From positions 34,786-98,785 of the forward strand of contig JAJUFH010000008.1 in the NCBI GenBank assembly GCA_029266035.1: DNA of 64,000 bases. The letters run 5' to 3'. Shown here piece by piece: positions 63,259 to 64,000 of this stretch. Position numbers and translations under genes: made by a program. The notes beneath the pieces are model-generated. The model saw only the letters and a list, made by a program, of their open reading frames with translations. It had not been told where the DNA came from and ran no database searches. Each line of letters begins with the position of its first letter. The stretch's first letter is position 1. This stretch comes from Sinomicrobium sp. (lineage in GTDB: Bacteria > Bacteroidota > Bacteroidia > Flavobacteriales > Flavobacteriaceae).

Positions 63259-63798
63259 ATGAACTTAAAGACAATACTAACGCAGTTGGGTAAATATGTC
63301 CTGTTGGGGATGTTTTTGTTAGGGTGCCTGTTTCTTTTTGTAGGAGGAGAGCGGAACATTTATTTTATAGGAATTGGAATACTACTTATGATCCCTGGAG
63401 TGATTTACTATTATTGGGATCGTCTTAAAACAAAAAAAAGTAAAAAATCAGACCTCGAAAAATTTAAAGAAAAAGCAGACAAAATAAAGGTCAATCTTAC
63501 AGATTTGGATATTGTTTCCAATAGTTGGACGGAAACAACGGAAGTATACAATTCGGGATATACGAAATATGGGGAATATGTTGAGAAAGCAAAGGATAAT
63601 ACAAAAGAAGTCGCGCGCGAGGTCAATTATATTAGAATACAGGTGCCATACAAAGGCCAAACAGTAAACTATGACCTCAACATACCTATGGATGCCACTA
63701 CGTTAAAAATGCACTTTGTAATTCAGAAAGAAACTATCCTGTATATAGACCCAAAAAACCCGGATAAAAAATATTTAGATTTGGAATTTTTGAATTAA
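63259..63798 (+). CDS. hypothetical membrane protein (DUF3592-like)
   Basis: A 179-residue protein with two N-terminal transmembrane helices (LLGMFLLGCLFLFVG, IYFIGIGILLMIPGVIYYYW) and a basic linker (RLKTKKSKKSDLEK). A soluble C-terminal domain has NYIRIQVPYKGQTVNYDLNIP and KETILYIDPKNPDKKYLDLEFL, similar to DUF3592-type proteins. It is the last gene before the IS end and may be a further immunity or accessory gene of the cassette. Confidence 0.65.
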   Translation: MNLKTILTQLGKYVLLGMFLLGCLFLFVGGERNIYFIGIGILLMIPGVIYYYWDRLKTKKSKKSDLEKFKEKADKIKVNLTDLDIVSNSWTETTEVYNSGYTKYGEYVEKAKDNTKEVAREVNYIRIQVPYKGQTVNYDLNIPMDATTLKMHFVIQKETILYIDPKNPDKKYLDLEFLN

Positions 63799-63889
63799 CG
63801 ATCTTGTCTGTATTGGAGTGTGGAATGAATTAGATGGATCACGTTTATAACTCTAAAAAACAGGACTATCTCATAAAGTGTGTAAGTTT

Positions 63890-63921
63890 AAAAATAGCGG
63901 GGGCATGCCCCCGCTATTTTT
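63890..63921. repeat. perfect 32-base palindrome inside the IS left end
   Basis: Every base pairs around a centre between 63905 and 63906, with GCGGGGGCAT on the left arm. It lies between the IS end and the transposase start, where it could stop read-through into the transposase or act as a binding site. Confidence 0.8.
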
Positions 63922-63948
63922 TGTTTAACTTTAATTTTTTTACACACT

Positions 63949-64000
63949 ATGAAGAAAGACGATTTAATTTCAGATGATTTTCTGAAGCAGTTCAAGACCA
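63949..64000 (+). CDS. IS256-family transposase, N-terminal fragment
   Basis: Seventeen codons are visible from the ATG (MKKDDLISDDFLKQFKT), the typical N-terminus of IS256/MULE-type DDE transposases of Bacteroidota. The rest lies outside the window. Confidence 0.7.
   Translation, partial: MKKDDLISDDFLKQFKT

Larger units (their letters stand above)
63862..64000 (+). mobile_element. left end of an IS256-like insertion sequence
   Basis: The element appears to begin near AGGACTATCTCATAAAGTGTGTAA (63862-63885), a plausible terminal inverted repeat, followed by a 32-base palindrome and the start of a transposase gene. The right end, target duplication and full transposase lie beyond the window. 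Confidence 0.65.

Noticed and set aside
1..64000. tRNA, rRNA, riboswitch or CRISPR loci
   Set aside because: No cloverleaf, rRNA signature or repeat-spacer pattern was found by reading. A covariance-model scan would be needed to exclude small RNAs.

Overview
The window looks like a chromosomal segment of a marine or host-associated Bacteroidota bacterium, most likely a flavobacterium. Signs of this are SusC/SusD outer-membrane pairs, FecI/FecR-type ECF sigma and anti-sigma genes, many short lipobox signal peptides, class S1 sulfatases, OmpA with thrombospondin type-3 calcium repeats, LytS/LytTR regulators, and repeated upstream matches to the Bacteroidota -7 promoter element TAnnTTTG. No rRNA, tRNA or CRISPR array was seen. 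The genus cannot be named from the sequence alone.

Bases 1-13.6 kb (+ strand) are one long gene run: the end of a SusD, two small secreted adhesin/tail-fibre-like proteins, a metzincin-like protease, three C-x-P-S-R sulfatases, a second metalloprotease fused to a discoidin-like domain, a dipeptidyl-peptidase-IV-like S9 protease and a DUF885 metallopeptidase. It reads as a locus for desulfating and proteolysing a sulfated glycoprotein or proteoglycan-like substrate. No glycoside hydrolase or polysaccharide lyase lies in the visible part. A converging AraC regulator ends it.

Bases 14.8-19.6 kb (- strand) encode six exported or membrane proteins: a collagen-repeat lipoprotein, a probable seven-bladed YWKNG-repeat propeller lipoprotein, another lipoprotein, a DUF4870-like membrane protein, a DUF4412-like protein and an outer-membrane barrel. 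They face a + strand operon (19.8-24.2 kb) of two different LytS-type histidine kinases followed by one LytTR response regulator.

Bases 24.3-26.5 kb (- strand) hold an unrecognised 140-residue protein, an MscS channel, a 61-residue protein and an ECF sigma factor. Bases 26.8-47.6 kb (+ strand) hold two consecutive paralogous loci of ECF sigma, FecR, STN-containing SusC, SusD and one or two thioredoxin-fold lipoproteins. A periplasmic M16 protease follows the second. The loci also share non-coding structure, including a hairpin with a related loop just after each fecR, and they look like signal-responsive uptake systems, perhaps for peptides. Bases 47.6-57.1 kb are housekeeping: an AddB-like nuclease, OmpA/TSP3, kbl, an AddA-like helicase-nuclease and a Mn-type superoxide dismutase.

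Bases 57.3-64 kb are an accessory region, AT-rich toward its end. It contains an unsecreted L,D-transpeptidase-like protein overlapping a lipoprotein (candidate peptidoglycan effector and immunity pair), further small lipoproteins, a GNAT acetyltransferase and a truncated transposase. Next comes a frame-broken Hcp/TssD-like type VI tube gene with a C-terminal extension, followed by an orphan 253-residue protein, a YwqK/MORN-like lipoprotein and a membrane protein. The window closes in the left end of an IS256-like element. This arrangement fits a type VI effector/immunity cassette island and is the most promising place for undescribed biology here.
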